From Tomocerus qinae (lineage: Eukaryota > Arthropoda > Collembola > Entomobryomorpha > Tomoceridae), in NCBI GenBank assembly GCA_020055645.1, contig CM034546.1, positions 89,962,001-90,026,000 on the forward strand: a stretch of DNA of 64,000 bases, given 5' to 3'. The notes under the pieces were generated by a model. That model made no database searches. It worked only from the letters and a program-made list of their open reading frames with translations, and was not told the DNA's origin. The position numbers were made by a program, and so were the translations under genes. Below are positions 61,439 to 64,000 of the stretch, in pieces; within the stretch, counting starts at the first letter, position 1, and the number at the start of each line of letters is the position of its first letter.

Positions 61439-64000
61439 ACAAGAAAAAAACATATCTTACTCTAAATCTAAGCACTACACTTATGTTATTATATCTATAG
61501 TGTAATAAGTTGGAAACTACATCTAGTAATCTTTTGAATTGAAAGCAATGCAATCAAAATCCCTTTAGGGAATATCGGTAGAGAAAAACATGATTTAGTT
61601 GTTGGGCTTCCCTTTTTATGAGCATGTTACGTGAGTACACATCCTGAAAACGCAGCCAAGTTTATTTAGCTTATTAATGTGTATTTTTGTGTTTGAGATG
61701 AACGTGACCTTCATTTCAACTTGGCTATTTATATGCATCTGCAATTATGTGCTGAATTAATGTAGTCGTAATAAGTAACTTTTGCCATAATATTTTTGTC
61801 CCCGAGTAGAAATGCGTTGGTATCCGAAGCCAAAGGAAATATCCATTAGCATTACAACAAGACATATTCATTATTGCATTAGAGTTGATAATAGAAGAAT
61901 ATGGTTAAGTATAGTAGTTCAAGTGAACTGAGGAGGAAAAGAGTCTCATGCAACTCAATCAATATCTACAACATATTATCCATACTAATCCCCTATATCT
62001 ATTACGCCATGTCCATGGCTCTCCTCATCTACATGTACCCACCATGCATACTCCTCACAAAATGCAAAACATCATTCATGAAGGATAAATGAATTACTGA
62101 GCAGCCTGAATAGCAGTTTTGTATTAAGGAGAAGTGCCCAGAAGAAGAGAACAGTTGGAAAGCTAAAATTGCATAGCGACTGTGGCGAGAAGGTCAAAAA
62201 GGATACTCATCTGCTGTGTGTGTGACTTTTTTTCGGTTGGAATCTTTTCTTATTGAGACACACACAAGTGTTGAATCCAATGAAGATGAGACGGGACACT
62301 GAGAGAAAACGAAACACCCACAGATTCAATAACTGCATAACATCCCATGTCATATTTATTATTGCAACCCAGTCAAATGTGATCTATGCTGTGTGCAAAT
62401 AGTCATTTAAAAATCACCAGCTGCATTAGGACTTGTTTCTGATGCACCCGACCAAAACTGCCTGACCATATTGCATATTATATTCTGTATCATTGCATAT
62501 TATTTACTTCTTAGAAGTCTCATTACATTAAAGAAAGGACGAGACATCCCAACAACCTAGACCAGTTACGTTGCATCCCATCCACAGGGTCTTCTGCATT
62601 CATTCTATGATTTGCATTCCGCGATGTAGTGATAAAAGGAATTGCATTGGCAGTAAAGAACGTTGTGGAGTGAATGAACAACTCGCAGTTCATTCCATTA
62701 ATTATCTAGACACTACTCTGTAATGTCAACTGACTGAACTGATTGTACTTGTTTTTCTTGCAATCATTTCTTACAAGTGCGTCTACATATTTCTTGTTCA
62801 GCTCTGTTCGTTAGTTGCAGCTCAGCTCCTCTCCTCAGTTCATTTACAGAGACTTAATAATGTTCACGTTACTTAAACTTGTCTAATCGAAATGTAATAC
62901 GGTAGCAATAACAATGCTTTTCATTCTTATCTATTTGTCATGTACTATTGGTAGGGAAATCCTGCTTTCTGCTTACTATTATGTATTTACATTTTATTTC
63001 TCACATCCATGCATTAAGCTCCTGCCTGCACAAAAGTTGACGCTCAGAGCCGGCTCTATGATTACCCAGGCCCTTCTATTCTCTATTGCCACACAAAAAG
63101 AAAATTGTTTAAAAATCTGATTTTTCTGCATTTTAATTGAAATATATTTTTACTACAATACAAAAACAACTCACATCTTTGCATGCAACAAACTGGGCAA
63201 GTCTGTAGCTTTAGATAAAAATGTTTAATTGCAATTATTATTATTAATGAATCAGTCTTTTAATGTACGAAATGATTTTGGCAAAGTGTCAAGCATTCCT
63301 GTTATATGTATTTTATGTAGATTCGTATTATAAAAGAGATTTGGTGTCTTGTATGCTATTGGCGCTACTGCTGGTGAGTGTTTGAATGAGTTGTGTGTGC
63401 AAGTGCCCACGTCTTAAGATTCATATTCTTCATGTGTGTAGCAAGTAGTAGTAGATATTCTGTGTGTGGTATTTATTGTGGTATAGATGTATGGGTAGGA
63501 TATAGTGGTAGATAGCAACTATCTACTTAGCTGCGGGGTAATTATAGGAGTAGCTGCCCAAATATAATATAGCTAGATGCGGTTGCCAAAAAGAATCCTA
63601 CACTGAAAATTCCATTCTGTCTATCATCCTGTTTTTTATGTCTTCTGCTAATGCTCAGCTTAAGATTTTACTACCGTACCACGTTCTGTCTATTAGTGGA
63701 GCAATATGCAATAATGCAAAACTGCAAAGGAAGGCTTCCTTTCTGTTCTGCTGACATACTATGCAGCAATGACACAGGAGTACCTAACTAGGCAATCTTA
63801 AAAATGCTTTATCTGGGAATGGGAATTTATTTATGGATATTTCTGATATCATCCTAAGTATACTGAATCACTATTCTCATACTCCTACCTAGATGCATAC
63901 TTTAAGTAGGTGCATTACAAATAACATTGTTGACTATAAAATGATTTTTTGTGTTTATAAAACATGCACATAATTATGTTTGCACACTTCCTATGTAAAT
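61439..64000. other. Gene-free end of window
   Basis: About 2.5 kb without a supported gene. The open frames at 61901-62092 and 62914-63120 are short, AT-rich and have no splice partners or family likeness. The 3' UTR of gene D lies at the left edge. The stretch from 62200 to 62400 contains GTGTGTGTGAC-type sequence only. Confidence 0.4.

Noticed and set aside
61901-62092. 63-codon frame with a hydrophobic segment
   Set aside because: Short, AT-rich, and without any supporting feature; hydrophobic frames are frequent by chance in such sequence.
1-64000. tRNA, rRNA, CRISPR arrays or bacterial gene clusters
   Set aside because: No cloverleaf, conserved rRNA segment or regularly spaced repeat was found by reading; the gene structures are eukaryotic throughout.

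Overview
The window is nuclear DNA from an AT-rich, intron-dense arthropod genome. Most introns are 50-120 nt and follow GT-AG, and genes lie close together on both strands. The protein families (SmydA-type SET/MYND protein, arthropod-type opsin, Delta9 acyl-CoA desaturase, SLC22 organic cation transporter cluster, CLIP-like serine protease homologue) fit an arthropod. A secreted ThuA-domain protein of bacterial type and the very compact introns make a springtail (Collembola) or similar basal hexapod my best guess, but this is inference. I saw no rRNA, tRNA, CRISPR or bacterial operon structure.

Layout. 1-9.5 kb: repeat-like sequence, a SmydA-like gene (-), a small secreted peptide (-) and an acidic repeat protein (-). 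9.5-21.3 kb: a cytosolic M1 aminopeptidase (-) head-to-head with a large EF-hand protein (+), then a NUB1 homologue (-). 21.3-36.8 kb: PDE11 cyclic-nucleotide phosphodiesterase (+, 21 coding exons), a catalytically dead Tyr/Pro-rich serine protease homologue (+), a gene-poor 4.7 kb stretch, and a Delta9 desaturase (+). 37.1-38.5 kb: an opsin-family GPCR (-) that lacks the retinal-binding lysine. 39.5-61.4 kb: four SLC22 organic cation transporter genes, here called A (+), B (-), C (+) and D (+), with a ThuA gene and an orphan membrane protein between A and B. 61.4-64 kb: nothing recognisable.

The most interesting structure is in the SLC22 cluster. At one spot in the seventh-transmembrane exon, B and C carry palindromic inserts of 305 and 172 bp flanked by the same 4-bp direct repeat (TGGT). 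D has a 1-kb insert with terminal inverted repeats only 8 nt away. After exact removal, B, C and D all leave exactly 406 nt of coding sequence and intact proteins of 600, 684 and 882 residues. D's insert can be removed by GT-AG splicing. C's has no AG available at its 3' end, and B's can be spliced with GT-AG only by adding about 24 residues. Two more palindromic elements sit in the same cluster: a 46-bp perfect hairpin with a 9-bp target duplication that has copied B's 5' splice site, and a 143-bp element with a 6-bp duplication in an intron of A. Together they look like transposon-driven intron birth, or a non-canonical excision system, caught in several stages.

All exon joins come from reading splice sites and paralogue alignment by eye. 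No expression data or database search was used.
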